A DNA stretch of 64,000 bases from JANMGV01 sp037440405 (GCA_037440405.1 JBBIUE010000006.1:1-64000), one strand, 5' to 3'; positions 53,358 to 63,064 are shown, numbered from the stretch's first letter. Numbers and translations: made by a program. The notes: generated from the sequence alone by a model not told the origin.

Positions 53358-53532
53358 AACCGTCGAACGGCTCGAATGGCGCGAACAGGCGGCGGCCTGC
53401 AGATTCTCTCGATCAGACTCGGTTAATGCGATCGGTAGGAGTGATGCGGCTCAAGCGGTCCAAAGTACAGAAACCGGTGGGTTCGTGCCCATCCGATTTC
53501 CTTAACATGCGGTTCTATGGACGGAAGACTCA

Positions 53533-56500
53533 TTAGTTGTTCGACGCAAGAAATCGTCGCTTGCTGATGTCGCGGACGTTTTCGGCGAAGTTATTGCCGA
53601 CGGAATCGTTTCCGCCCGTCAAGTTGACGGTGAACGTATCGTTCGCGGTGATGGTGCTTCCATTGGTGCCAGCCGTTTCCGGTCCGTCAACAAACCCAGC
53701 CGGTTGGGTTTGCACCACGGTGTAGGTGCCGGGACGAAGATTGGCAAATTCATAAGTGCCATCGGCTGCCGTTTGCGTCGTTCGCGAGACAGTTGCCCCA
53801 AGGAAGTCGGTTCCGTTGAGGGTGATCGTCACACCTGCGATTCCCGGCTCGCCCGTATCGAATGCCCCGTTGCGATTGAGATCGTTGTAGACTCGACCTC
53901 GAATGGCGGCTGTTCCGGTTGCCAAAGTTGTTACCGTCGCCGAGTTGTTATTCGGATTGGTTTCGGTTTCGGTTGCCGTGACCGTTGCGGTGTTGGTGAT
54001 CTGGGCTTGAGTGCCTGCGTTGACCGTGGTGTTAATCGTCACCGTCGCGCTTGCACCGGATGCCAAGTTTCCGATGTTCGCAGTCACCGCGTTGCCGTTA
54101 TTGGTGACCGTTCCAGAAGAGGCGGTTCCGCTCACGAAGGTCAACTGCGACGGTAGATTATCGGTAACAACAACATTGGTGGCCGTGCTTGGTCCCGAAT
54201 TGGTAACGGTGATGGTGTAAGTCAGCGTTGCTCCAGGTGCAACCGGATCAACCGAATCCGTTTTGGTGATGCTGATGTCCAATTGCGGTGTCACTTGCGT
54301 CGTTTCGGTGGCTGAATCGTTGTTCGGATTGCTGTCGGTTTCCGTCCGTGTGACCGTAGCGGTATTCGTCAGCGTCCCTCGTGCAGTCCCAGCAACGGTG
54401 GCATTGATGGTGACCGTGGCCGAAGCACCTGGATTCAAGGTGCCGATGTTGGCGGTGACGGTACCATTGTTGTTGGCGACCGTCCCCGAAGAGGAGCTTG
54501 CAGATACGAACACGACACCGGCTGGCAGCGGATCGGTCATAACCACATTGGTAGCCGTGGACGGACCGTCATTCGTGACGATGATGGTATAGGTCAACTG
54601 ACCTCCAGCGATGACGGGGTCCACCGTATCTGCTTTCGTGACGCGCAGATCAACTTGTCGATTGATGGTAGTTGTTTCGGAGTCCGTGTTGTTAGCGGTG
54701 TTCGTTTCGGTCTCATTGCCGGAAACGGTTGCCGTATTCGAAATTGTCCCGGTCGCATCGGGGTTGACCGTTGCACGAATGGTCACCGTGGCGGACGCAC
54801 CGTTGGCAAGATTGCCCAAAGCCACGTTGACATTGTTTCCGGTGTTGGTTGCAGATCCTTGACTCGGCGTCGCCGAGACGAAGGTCAATGAATTTGGCAA
54901 GGCATCAACGACGGTTACACCTGTAGCATTCGAGGGTCCATTGTTGGTCACTGTCAGGGTGTAGATGACATCCTGACCGGCAATCACTGGATCGACCGTG
55001 TCGACCTTTGTGATGACGAGATCAATCAATTGCTGAGTTGCTGTGGTTGTAGTAGCGGTGTTGTTGCCCGGATTGGTATCGTTCTCAGCGACTGTCACTG
55101 TGGCTGTGTTGGTGATGGTCGCTGGTGCGTTGGCGTTGACGCCGACGATCAAGGTGATGGTAGCAGCTTGCGCCACTTGAAGGGTTCCAACATTGACCGT
55201 GACCACGCCTCCCGCAAAAGAGCCGGTACCAATGGTCGAATCGACAGAATTGAAAGTAAGGCCTGCTGGAAGTGTGTCGCTGACGACGACGTTCGTCGCG
55301 ACACTCGGTCCATCATTCGTTACTGAGAGTGTATAAGTCAACGTTCCTCCGACCGAGACGGGATCCGGTGAATCCGCTTTCGTGATCCTCACGTCGACGT
55401 TGCGATTGACGTCGGTCGTGGCCGTCGAAGAGTTGTTATTGGGGTTTGGATCCGTTTCCGCGCCAGTCACCGTCGCGGTATTCTGAACCGTGGTGACCGT
55501 CGAACCTGCTGGGACTCCGACGATCACGGTCACCGTTGCGGACGCACCGGGAGCCAAATCTCCCAGGTTTCCGGAAATAACGCCTCCGGCTTGGTTGGCC
55601 GCGCCTTGGCTTGAATCGACGCTGACGAAGTTAACATCGCCAGGAAGCGTGTCCGATACGGTGACATTGGTGGCCAACGATGGTCCATCGTTCGTCACGG
55701 TTAACGTGTAGGTGAGTTGATCGCCGGCGATGACCGGGTCGGGCGTATCGGTCTTGACGATCCGCAGGTCGGTTTGGCGATCGACCTCGGTCGTCAGTTG
55801 GTCTTGGTTATTGGTCAGGTCTCTTTCCTGACCATCTCCGGTAACAGAAGCATTATTGACCAACGGTCCGGTCGCGTTGGGTGGAACACTGATGACCACT
55901 GTAATTGTCGCATTGGCGTTGCTCGCCAGAGTGCCAAGGTTTGCGGTAATCGTACCGCCGGCTTCACTGGCGGTACCTTGACTTGTTGCAACGGAAACGA
56001 AGGTCACACCGTTGGGTAATGGGTCGCTGACAACCACGTTTGACGCGGTTTCAGGTCCGTTGTTAGTAACGCTTAACGTATATGTTAATGGCGCACCTGC
56101 GATGGCTGTGATGAGGTTCGCGGTCTTGTCGATGGCCAAATCGATCAGCGGTGCAAATCCCAAGTCGATTGTGAGATTCGTGTTCGGGTCAGTATCCCCA
56201 TCATCGATCGGTTCTCCACCTGCCGTTAAGGTAATCAGCGCCGTAGCGACACCTACTCCTGCGATGAAAGAGCCATTATCATCGTTATCGACGTTGTTGT
56301 TCGGATTAGGAGTTGGATCATTGCCCGTACTCGTAGCGTGCCCCTCAAGAGGCTGTCCTGCACCGAATTGTGTGATTGGAACGAGAACGAAGTAGTTACC
56401 AGGGAGAAGATTGGTAAACGAATAATTTCCAGTTGCATTGGTGGAAGTCGTACCAATGAGCGTATCCGTTCCGACTTCTAAAGTCCCGTTGCTGTTCGAA

Positions 56501-57678
56501 TCTTGATAGAGTTCCAGGGTGACTCCCGCCGCACCGAACTCACCGCTGTCGCGAACGCCGTTGTTGTTGGTGTCAATCCAGACCAAATTGCCGATGGTCA
56601 TAGGGTTGAGATTGGCCGCATTGCTCGTGATGAGTGCTTCACCAATGGTTCCGAAGTTATCGAGTTGCCCATTTCCGGCGGCGACCGTATCAAATTCGAA
56701 TTGGATGGCACCGACATTGGCAAAGTTCGCGCCGGTACCTGTGGCGGTCCAGGCCGGATCATCGAAACGAACATCGAGCACTTCGGTTGCGACACCTCCA
56801 GCCGTTACTGGAATGGGCACGGTGATCACCGAGAAGTTGCCGGCGCTTGAGAATACACGGATCGTGAGGTCTGTTCCAGCTAAGTCCGTGCCGACGGTAT
56901 AACGGAACGCGACAGCGCTACCGGCTCCGGTCAGGTCGATTCCTCCAAGGCCCGTCGGATTGAGAGTCGTTGCGTCACCGTCGGGACCGTCATAGGTAAC
57001 CACGCGCGTGCCGGTCGTGCCGGAGTTGGATTCAAAAGCAAGCACGCCGGAAACTCCAGCCAAATTCGCGACGAGCTGGATCGTTTGACCTGGAGTGCCA
57101 CCTGTCGCAGTCGCGAGCAGGTCGCGCTCTCCACCAACCGCTTCTGGCGCCGCCAACGAACTAGAAGCGGTGGGAGTGATTCCGACGACTGCCGTGACCG
57201 ACTGGGTTGTCGTATTGAAAGTATCCAAATTCTGAACGATCACCCCGGCGGCTTGCACCGCAGAAATGTCGATCGTCTTCACCGACTCGGCGGCTCGTTG
57301 CAGAAGACCAGTAACTGGTGACTGCACGACGAAATAACGACCTTCGGCTAGCCGCGAGAAGCGAAAATTGCCGCTGGCGTCCGTCGTCGCTGTGGCTATC
57401 AAAGTATCGTCGCCGCCACCATTATTAAACGTGTTGTCGCCGCCATCACGAAAGAGTTGTACCGTCGCTCCGCTCAAGCGAACGTCATCAGCAGTCAGGC
57501 CGTTGTCGGTGAGGTCGGTAAATATGGTTCCGGCAACGGCTCCATAATCGGCTGCAAGGAGGCGCCGACCTTCGAGCATCTCGACGCGCAATCTTCTCTT
57601 AGCAGATTCTCGGCGAGAGGTTTCCGATGGTGTAGATTTACGAATCGATCGATACAAGCGGGTCCAAAAGCCAGCCAT
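53533..57678 (-). CDS. Large secreted DUF11/SdrD-like surface protein
   Basis: A 1381-residue protein starting at ATG 57678. LEGRRLLAADYG lies near residues 36-47, the motif common at the N-terminus of planctomycete surface proteins. A Cna-B/SdrD-like domain follows (GTIFTDLTDNG, then GNYSFTNLLPGNYFVL around 400). Between about 515 and 1240 are six DUF11-type repeats of about 120 residues, each starting 'xDLxITKxDxxDPVxxGxxLTYTLxVTNxGP'. A second SdrD-like domain (GRVYNDLNRNGAFDTGEPGI) leads to the end, SKRRFLASNN. No membrane anchor or sorting signal of known type is seen. It is acidic and Thr/Asn-rich and should form a long surface or extracellular structure. Confidence 0.9.
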   Translation of the reverse strand: MAGFWTRLYRSIRKSTPSETSRRESAKRRLRVEMLEGRRLLAADYGAVAGTIFTDLTDNGLTADDVRLSGATVQLFRDGGDNTFNNGGGDDTLIATATTDASGNFRFSRLAEGRYFVVQSPVTGLLQRAAESVKTIDISAVQAAGVIVQNLDTFNTTTQSVTAVVGITPTASSSLAAPEAVGGERDLLATATGGTPGQTIQLVANLAGVSGVLAFESNSGTTGTRVVTYDGPDGDATTLNPTGLGGIDLTGAGSAVAFRYTVGTDLAGTDLTIRVFSSAGNFSVITVPIPVTAGGVATEVLDVRFDDPAWTATGTGANFANVGAIQFEFDTVAAGNGQLDNFGTIGEALITSNAANLNPMTIGNLVWIDTNNNGVRDSGEFGAAGVTLELYQDSNSNGTLEVGTDTLIGTTSTNATGNYSFTNLLPGNYFVLVPITQFGAGQPLEGHATSTGNDPTPNPNNNVDNDDNGSFIAGVGVATALITLTAGGEPIDDGDTDPNTNLTIDLGFAPLIDLAIDKTANLITAIAGAPLTYTLSVTNNGPETASNVVVSDPLPNGVTFVSVATSQGTASEAGGTITANLGTLASNANATITVVISVPPNATGPLVNNASVTGDGQERDLTNNQDQLTTEVDRQTDLRIVKTDTPDPVIAGDQLTYTLTVTNDGPSLATNVTVSDTLPGDVNFVSVDSSQGAANQAGGVISGNLGDLAPGASATVTVIVGVPAGSTVTTVQNTATVTGAETDPNPNNNSSTATTDVNRNVDVRITKADSPDPVSVGGTLTYTLSVTNDGPSVATNVVVSDTLPAGLTFNSVDSTIGTGSFAGGVVTVNVGTLQVAQAATITLIVGVNANAPATITNTATVTVAENDTNPGNNTATTTTATQQLIDLVITKVDTVDPVIAGQDVIYTLTVTNNGPSNATGVTVVDALPNSLTFVSATPSQGSATNTGNNVNVALGNLANGASATVTIRATVNPDATGTISNTATVSGNETETNTANNTDSETTTINRQVDLRVTKADTVDPVIAGGQLTYTIIVTNDGPSTATNVVMTDPLPAGVVFVSASSSSGTVANNNGTVTANIGTLNPGASATVTINATVAGTARGTLTNTATVTRTETDSNPNNDSATETTQVTPQLDISITKTDSVDPVAPGATLTYTITVTNSGPSTATNVVVTDNLPSQLTFVSGTASSGTVTNNGNAVTANIGNLASGASATVTINTTVNAGTQAQITNTATVTATETETNPNNNSATVTTLATGTAAIRGRVYNDLNRNGAFDTGEPGIAGVTITLNGTDFLGATVSRTTQTAADGTYEFANLRPGTYTVVQTQPAGFVDGPETAGTNGSTITANDTFTVNLTGGNDSVGNNFAENVRDISKRRFLASNN

Positions 57679-57877
57679 TGAAGCTGCTCCATGCGAAAAG
57701 TCATCGTCCGTTTGGCCCGGATTGCGGGATCCGAAAGACCAGACCGACGAGAGCCACTAGAGGCTCAGAGATTTTTTCCGATGGGGCATCCAATGAAGCA
57801 AGGCAGCAAACTTTCATTTGGGAAAGCCATGCTGCCTCGAAATTGTGATGGTCGATGTGAGCCTTCGCCCAAAAATC
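57679..57877. other. Intergenic region between surface-protein and BBP7 genes
   Basis: 199 bases on a minus-strand run of two genes. A weak inverted repeat (GAGCC at 57751 and GGCTC at 57762) followed by TTTTTT (57772-57777) points to the plus strand, where no gene ends, so it is not called a terminator. Confidence 0.35.
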
Positions 57878-59320
57878 CTACCACCGGTACTCCGCTCCGA
57901 AGTTCAGCCCCTGTACCCAATAATCGGTTTCCATGAACCGAAACTGGGGGCGAGCTACCTGATTGTTGAGATTTTCCGATGGTGCCAATAAATTCGGATG
58001 TAGGTCCAAGCTAATTTGATCGCCGGGTCGAACCACGCTGCTCAAGAATAGCAGGGTATAGCCAGCGATCAAACGCGTTCGTGGAGTAAGCTGGTATCCG
58101 AGTTGAGCTCCGAATTCAGGAAGGACAGCAAACTTGTCGCGTTCAAACAGGCCAATGTTGCCTCGCTGGGTCAAAAAGCCAGTTCCGAAGTTCTGAGCGG
58201 CTTCACCCTGCGGCGTGATTCGAGTGTTTCCTCCAATGCGAACTTGTTGGTTTACATTTCCGATCGAAAGTCGGAGCAACGTGTCTAGCGTCCAGAGTCC
58301 CTTTCGCCCTTGCCACTGGACGCCAAGCTCAGCTCCGTTGAACGTGTTTCGCGTCTGAAAGTCATCAATAATGTTAAATTGTGTTTGATTGGTCGTTTGT
58401 TGCGACTGAAGATTTTCAGTCAAGGTGATGCGCTCCTTGAGGAAGAGGTGTCGCCAACCGAGGGTCGCATCAAAGCGGGACATGGTTGGTACGCAGGTGC
58501 CGCAAAGATCCGAATACGTTTCGCAGTTACCGCATGCAAATCGGCGGCGCACGCGGGCTGCAATGCCTGTCAGATTCGAACTGGCATCCATCTGAAAACT
58601 TCCGGACGCGATTCCTGGAAAGGCAACCAACTCCGAGTCATTTTGACCCGTTTGAACATTGAAGAAGGGCCTCGCCAGCAATGGATTGCCCGTAGACTGT
58701 CGAAGGAAATTCACATTATCGCCGCCGAGCCCAAAATACTCACCTTCCAATCCCAACATGGGATAGTTTGGCAACCACCATCCAAAGCGAATTCGGCCAC
58801 CAGATCGAGTGTCCGTAAGCAGTTCTTCATTGCCCAACAGAACCGAGGTGCCTGCACGACCGAGAATCCCTGTGTTATTGGCTGCCGTACCATTCGGTGA
58901 ACTCGTCAGCAAAGCGGGAATCCGCATTCCCGATTGCCACCACGCAAGATAGTCTGCCTGGACGTATGCGTTTCCAGGAAACATCAGGCAGAGCCGCGCC
59001 ATCGGAGCTCTTGGCATGCAGGGATCGTAGCATGTGTTGCATCCAACTTGCGGTACACCACCACAATCGCAGTCCGAAGCATAGCCGCGATCCATTCGGT
59101 AACCTTCATCGACGACGACTTCTTCACCGACCATGGACTCCTGATAAGAAGCTTGGCGAGCGGGTTGCGACTGACGCTGATTTTGCGTTGTGGCTGGGCC
59201 TCCGTGTTTCGTGGAACTCGGTTTAGAACTCGGAGCTCGACGAACGGTATTTTGGTCACCAGCGTTTAGCGATCCGATCGCACAGAGAACTACTGCAATT
59301 GTCAAAATCAGTCGTCTCAC
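57878..59320 (-). CDS. BBP7-family outer-membrane beta-barrel protein
   Basis: A 480-residue exported protein with a signal peptide (LILTIAVVLCAIGSLNAG). A Cys-rich linker (CDCGGVPQVGCNTCYDPCMP, about 83-102) precedes the barrel, which begins at YVQADYLAWWQSGM, the BBP7 opening. Strands with FGWWLPNY, LGLEGEYFGLGGD, ATLGWRHLFLKERI and LIAGYTLLFL follow, and the C-terminus ends in aromatic FGAEYRW, as required for outer-membrane insertion. BBP7 proteins are widespread in planctomycetes and their role is unknown (porin or adhesin-like). It is followed by the surface-protein gene on the same strand. Divergent from the 6-phosphogluconolactonase gene. Confidence 0.9.
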   Translation of the reverse strand: MRRLILTIAVVLCAIGSLNAGDQNTVRRAPSSKPSSTKHGGPATTQNQRQSQPARQASYQESMVGEEVVVDEGYRMDRGYASDCDCGGVPQVGCNTCYDPCMPRAPMARLCLMFPGNAYVQADYLAWWQSGMRIPALLTSSPNGTAANNTGILGRAGTSVLLGNEELLTDTRSGGRIRFGWWLPNYPMLGLEGEYFGLGGDNVNFLRQSTGNPLLARPFFNVQTGQNDSELVAFPGIASGSFQMDASSNLTGIAARVRRRFACGNCETYSDLCGTCVPTMSRFDATLGWRHLFLKERITLTENLQSQQTTNQTQFNIIDDFQTRNTFNGAELGVQWQGRKGLWTLDTLLRLSIGNVNQQVRIGGNTRITPQGEAAQNFGTGFLTQRGNIGLFERDKFAVLPEFGAQLGYQLTPRTRLIAGYTLLFLSSVVRPGDQISLDLHPNLLAPSENLNNQVARPQFRFMETDYWVQGLNFGAEYRW

Positions 59321-59453
59321 GGCTATTCAATCCATCTGCAAGAAGATTAAATGTGTACGCTAGCTCAACGTGTGAGCCAGCGTCTCCCTGCGTTACACAG
59401 GGATCGTCGTCCTCTTGTATCGGATGGCAAAGACCGAATTTTCAGCTTAATCA

Positions 59454-59482
59454 GAACAAATTACGAAATCCGAACAAATTAC
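59454..59482. promoter_or_regulatory. Direct repeat upstream of pgl
   Basis: GAACAAATTAC occurs at 59454-59464 and again at 59472-59482, 18 bases apart centre to centre. It lies between the divergent BBP7 and pgl genes, about 45 bases before the chosen start of pgl. It could be an operator with two half-sites or a chance repeat. Confidence 0.3.
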
Positions 59483-59525
59483 CTAACCGGACCTTTTGCG
59501 CATTTGCCCCAGATTGCGATCGAGA

Positions 59526-60305
59526 ATGCCAGCAAAGATTGAAGTCGGAGAGAATCTCGAATCCTGGTCGATGCATGTTGCGGCTTGGTTGGTCGATCAA
59601 ATGAACGAGGTTCTGACCTGTCGGGATCGAGTGCGAATGGTTCTTCCCGGCGGCACGACGCCGCGAGGGTTGCTGGAAACCATCTCGGGACGGTTTGGCA
59701 ATGCCATCGAATGGTCGCGAGTTGATTTATTTCAAACCGACGAGCGGTGGGTACATCCTACGGACACTCAAAGCAATCAACGCATGATCCGTGAAGCTTT
59801 GGGGAGTGTCATCCGCGACGATGGTGGAGCAACTCTTTACACCATGAACACGCTCTGCTCCGATCCAGTCGCTTGTGCCCAAGAATATCATGATCTCCTC
59901 AACCGACTCGCTCGAGACTCGGACGGATATCTCATGGACATGGTTCTTCTTGGAATGGGCGATGATTGTCATGTTGCCTCGATATTTCCTGGCGACCTGC
60001 CTACTCTCCATTCGGACCAGTGGTGCGTCGCGACTTGGGTAGAGAAGTTAGACAGTCACCGTATCACATTGACCCCCAAAGCTCTCACCAGCAGTCGGAC
60101 GTGCGCGTTCCTGGTGACTGGCAAGACGAAGACCGAGTCATTGGCGAAAGCATGGCAGGATGGAAGCTCGCCTCATGAATACCCCGCCGTGATCCTGAGC
60201 CGGCATCCATCGATTTATTGGTTTGTCGATCAAGCTGCTCTTGGGGACAATAGCATTCCAAGCAGTTCGCAAATTCACCGATTTGGTAAGGGCGCTCAAT
60301 CATGA
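59526..60305 (+). CDS. pgl: 6-phosphogluconolactonase
   Basis: Hydrolyses 6-phosphogluconolactone to 6-phosphogluconate in the oxidative pentose phosphate pathway. The 259-residue length from ATG 59526 is typical. Motifs: MVLPGGTTPRGLLE (about 38-51), VDLFQTDERWVHP (the DERW signature), and VLLGMGDDCHVASIFPG. DevB family, cytoplasmic. The neighbour on the same strand, 69 bases on, is a Gfo/Idh/MocA oxidoreductase, giving a likely operon. No zwf or gnd gene is in the window. An in-frame ATG at 59496 is less likely. Confidence 0.92.
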   Translation: MPAKIEVGENLESWSMHVAAWLVDQMNEVLTCRDRVRMVLPGGTTPRGLLETISGRFGNAIEWSRVDLFQTDERWVHPTDTQSNQRMIREALGSVIRDDGGATLYTMNTLCSDPVACAQEYHDLLNRLARDSDGYLMDMVLLGMGDDCHVASIFPGDLPTLHSDQWCVATWVEKLDSHRITLTPKALTSSRTCAFLVTGKTKTESLAKAWQDGSSPHEYPAVILSRHPSIYWFVDQAALGDNSIPSSSQIHRFGKGAQS

Positions 60306-60374
60306 CGATGGATTGGACGCGCTGAACGGATCGCTCTGACTCGATGGAAACCACCTTTAGAAGAAGGCAAAATA

Positions 60375-61496
60375 ATGACCAGCTCAACCAATAGAAAATG
60401 CCGTTGGGGATTCCTTTCGACGGCTGGGATCGGCAAAAAGAACTGGCAGGCGATTTGGAATGCCGGAAATGGTCAGGTGGTCGCGGTGGCAAGTCGCGAT
60501 CGCAAGGCAGCTGAAGTGTTCATTCGTTCATGCCAAGCTGAGTACCCTTGGGAAGAACCCCCAATTGCGATCGAAGGCTATGACGCGCTGCTCGAACGGC
60601 CCGATATCGATGCGGTCTATATTCCGTTACCCACCAAAATTCGCAGTGAATGGGTGGAGAAAGCGCTGAGCGCGGGGAAGCATGTCTTAGCAGAGAAGCC
60701 TGCCGCAATGAACGCTCAGGATGTGACTCGATTGCTCGGTCTCGCGAAAACCAAGGGCTTGCAGTACATGGACGGCGTGATGTTTATGCACAGCCGCCGC
60801 CTCGAGGCATTGAGAAACGTGCTGGACGACTCGATGAGTGTCGGTGCCATCCGACGAATCTATTCTCAATTCTCATTCCTGGGCGATTCTAGTTTTTGCT
60901 CATCAAATATTCGAGTTCACAGTGAGCTGGAGCCGCACGGCTGTTTGGGTGACTTGGGCTGGTATTGCATCCGCATGGCGCTGTGGGTGATGCGTGGCGT
61001 CATGCCGACCAAAGTCATCGGGCGACGCCTTGAGAGCCTCCAGGGAGAATCCAGTCCACATTCCGTGCCTGGAACATTTTCAGCGGAGCTTTATTTTCCA
61101 AACGACGTCACTGCAGGTTTCTATTGTTCGTTCCTCAATCACCATCAACAGTGGACGCATATCAGCGGCGATCGGGGATACGTGTGGGTCGAAGATTTTG
61201 TTCTTCCCTTCTTCCATTCCGAAGTTGAGTTTCACGTCGCGAACAGCGATTTTCAGATCAACGGCTGTCACTTCAATATGGAGCGGCACTCGCGTCGAAT
61301 CGCCCAGAACGAGTACGGAAACAATCATCCGAATAGCCAAGAGGCAAAGATGATGCGGACGATGGGGAACTTCGCGCTGACGGGTCGTCGAGATGACCAG
61401 TGGGAGCGATGGACCTGGCAAACGCAAGTGGTGCTCGATGCACTCTGGCAGTCATCGTTGGCGGATGGAGAGGTCATCGAGGTCGATCAAGGATGA
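60375..61496 (+). CDS. Gfo/Idh/MocA family oxidoreductase
   Basis: A 373-residue NAD(P)-dependent oxidoreductase. The dinucleotide-binding start CRWGFLSTAGIGKKN is near residue 9, followed by the family signature VLAEKPAAMNAQDV (the EKP motif, about 104-107). The C-terminal domain begins near 130. The catalytic His/Lys of the family sits in this region, and the order of motifs matches. Substrate is likely a sugar or inositol, unknown. There is no signal peptide, so it is cytoplasmic, unlike many planctomycete members with Tat signals. AGAAGG lies a few bases before the ATG. The last 23 bases overlap the convergent gene. Confidence 0.9.
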   Translation: MTSSTNRKCRWGFLSTAGIGKKNWQAIWNAGNGQVVAVASRDRKAAEVFIRSCQAEYPWEEPPIAIEGYDALLERPDIDAVYIPLPTKIRSEWVEKALSAGKHVLAEKPAAMNAQDVTRLLGLAKTKGLQYMDGVMFMHSRRLEALRNVLDDSMSVGAIRRIYSQFSFLGDSSFCSSNIRVHSELEPHGCLGDLGWYCIRMALWVMRGVMPTKVIGRRLESLQGESSPHSVPGTFSAELYFPNDVTAGFYCSFLNHHQQWTHISGDRGYVWVEDFVLPFFHSEVEFHVANSDFQINGCHFNMERHSRRIAQNEYGNNHPNSQEAKMMRTMGNFALTGRRDDQWERWTWQTQVVLDALWQSSLADGEVIEVDQG

Positions 61497-62874
61497 ACAC
61501 CACGGATGGGCTGGCACCAAACTTGGCTGGCAGCCGTGGCTGGCTGAAATCCAAACCGTCGTAAGTGCAGTACTCCCAGCGGCCATGAAGATCCATTGCC
61601 GTGCCGTCCGACGCGACCAGTTTCGGCACCTGGATTTGAACCTTGCTTTCTCGAATCTGCTGTGTACTGTCGATCTTCATGACGAGCCAGTAAACTTCGT
61701 TCGGGTCAATCTCTCCAAGGGAATCTCCAGATTTCTGCTCAGTTCCGTCCCACCATACGCTATCGTTCGTCTCGGCATGATTCCATTGAAATGAGGCAGA
61801 GGCCCAGATTTCTCGCGGACCGAGACACTGGACGGCACAACGAAGCCAAACGACTCGTGGACGCTCCACGTCGAGCTGAAGCGTCTCGTTGTCCGATGAG
61901 ACCGTAAAAGTCCTCCATTGCAACGGGGTGGAACTGAAACTCGGATACTCAGCTTGGACAAGAGCATCGGTAGGCGACCTCCAATCCGAAAATTGAAATT
62001 CCCCATCGCCCAAGATTTGGTCACTGCTGATGGTTGGACAGACGTGCCGCTCAACGTAATCGATCAAAAGCAAATTGCCTTCCAGATGCGAAACGAAGGG
62101 CCAACGACTCGGATTATACATACAATCGGTCATGTCTCGCATGAGACACGTGTTGAAGCCATTCTTCACCATCTTGCGAAGCCCGAACGGTCGACCAAGA
62201 ACACACATGTTGGCGTGAACTCCCACGAGGAGCACATTCCGAATTCCCCTCGCCTTCAAAACACGCCAGACCTCCGAGCCGCGATCGCTGATGTAATCTC
62301 GATCTTGATCGATGGTTATCGCATCGGCTTGCGATATCCACGGCATCGACGGATTTCTCCCCATCGACTTCAGTTTGTTCGACCACTGTTGGTGAGCATC
62401 CGGATCGTCGTCTTCTCCTCCATCCCATTGCTCGATCGGGTAGTCACCTTGAGCTTCCGAGGGCAAGACTGGGCACCATGCATCAAGATCGAGCGGTTCG
62501 TCGGCAAACGTTGGTGCTTGCGCGGCTCGCAATCTTGCTGGTGAATTCCGATAGAATTCCATGCAATCGCTCGGTGCATGGATGACCGTCACTCCCTTGT
62601 CCCGAAGCTTCGACACCACTTGATTCATGCGAGGGAGCATTTCCTCCAAACGACGCACTGCATTCCAACAGTGATGGGCATCCCAAACGTCACAGATGAT
62701 CACTGCGGATTCTTGGGGGTTCCAACTTTCCGAGTGAATTACCGAACGCCATGTGCGCTGATCCGCATCGGGCACTTGAGCTCGGAATTGCAAATCGAAA
62801 TCACTCGCATTTACGCTATTCACTCCCATCGCGACCGCCGAGATGAGCATGATTTGTAGGGATTGCTTGATCAT
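61474..62874 (-). CDS. Exported isochorismatase-fold cysteine hydrolase with C-terminal domain
   Basis: A 466-residue protein from ATG 62874 with a signal peptide (SLQIMLISAVAMGVNSVNA). The isochorismatase-like hydrolase core spans about 50-285: catalytic Asp62 in VIICDVWDAHHCW, the sequence VLLVGVHANMCVLGRPFG with the nucleophile Cys, and a long insertion. The C-terminal 180 residues are a beta-rich domain (WRTFTVSSDNETLQLD; VWLRCAVQCLG), not of a family I can name. Members cleave amides or ethers, or act on nicotinamide-type compounds; the substrate here is unknown. Export and the extra domain are unusual for the family. It is convergent with the oxidoreductase gene. Confidence 0.8.
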   Translation of the reverse strand: MIKQSLQIMLISAVAMGVNSVNASDFDLQFRAQVPDADQRTWRSVIHSESWNPQESAVIICDVWDAHHCWNAVRRLEEMLPRMNQVVSKLRDKGVTVIHAPSDCMEFYRNSPARLRAAQAPTFADEPLDLDAWCPVLPSEAQGDYPIEQWDGGEDDDPDAHQQWSNKLKSMGRNPSMPWISQADAITIDQDRDYISDRGSEVWRVLKARGIRNVLLVGVHANMCVLGRPFGLRKMVKNGFNTCLMRDMTDCMYNPSRWPFVSHLEGNLLLIDYVERHVCPTISSDQILGDGEFQFSDWRSPTDALVQAEYPSFSSTPLQWRTFTVSSDNETLQLDVERPRVVWLRCAVQCLGPREIWASASFQWNHAETNDSVWWDGTEQKSGDSLGEIDPNEVYWLVMKIDSTQQIRESKVQIQVPKLVASDGTAMDLHGRWEYCTYDGLDFSQPRLPAKFGASPSVVFILDRPR

Positions 62875-63064
62875 GGATTCTCCAAGCGATTCTTGAGGCA
62901 CCGACGGTCAATGCGACCTCATGACCGCAATGAAACAACAACCACGGAAAGTGTCGACGATGGAGGAAGGGCTCGGTCGGGATCGATTTCCAGATTTGTT
63001 CTTTGGTTGGAGTCTTCTCCTCACTCCCTATCCAGATCGAAACGGAATCGGCAATGAGAAACCG

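Larger units (their letters stand above)
52783..53532. other. Long intergenic region with assembly gap and repeats
   Basis: 750 bases between the cytochrome b-like gene (+) and the end of the large surface-protein gene (-). It holds an exact 55-bp direct repeat on both sides of 100 Ns and two hairpins (53311-53357). No coding sequence was recognised. Confidence 0.6.

Noticed and set aside
52900..53532. CRISPR-like array around the 55-bp repeat
   Set aside because: There are only two copies, both abutting an N gap, which is explained by assembly overlap.
53537..57321. Multiple plus-strand open frames rich in Val/Thr opposite the surface protein
   Set aside because: They are the reverse reading of DUF11 repeats; their repetitive sequence comes from the opposite strand.
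57751..57777. Hairpin with T-tract between the surface-protein and BBP7 genes
   Set aside because: Its orientation fits only the plus strand, where no gene ends nearby; the stem is only 5 bp.
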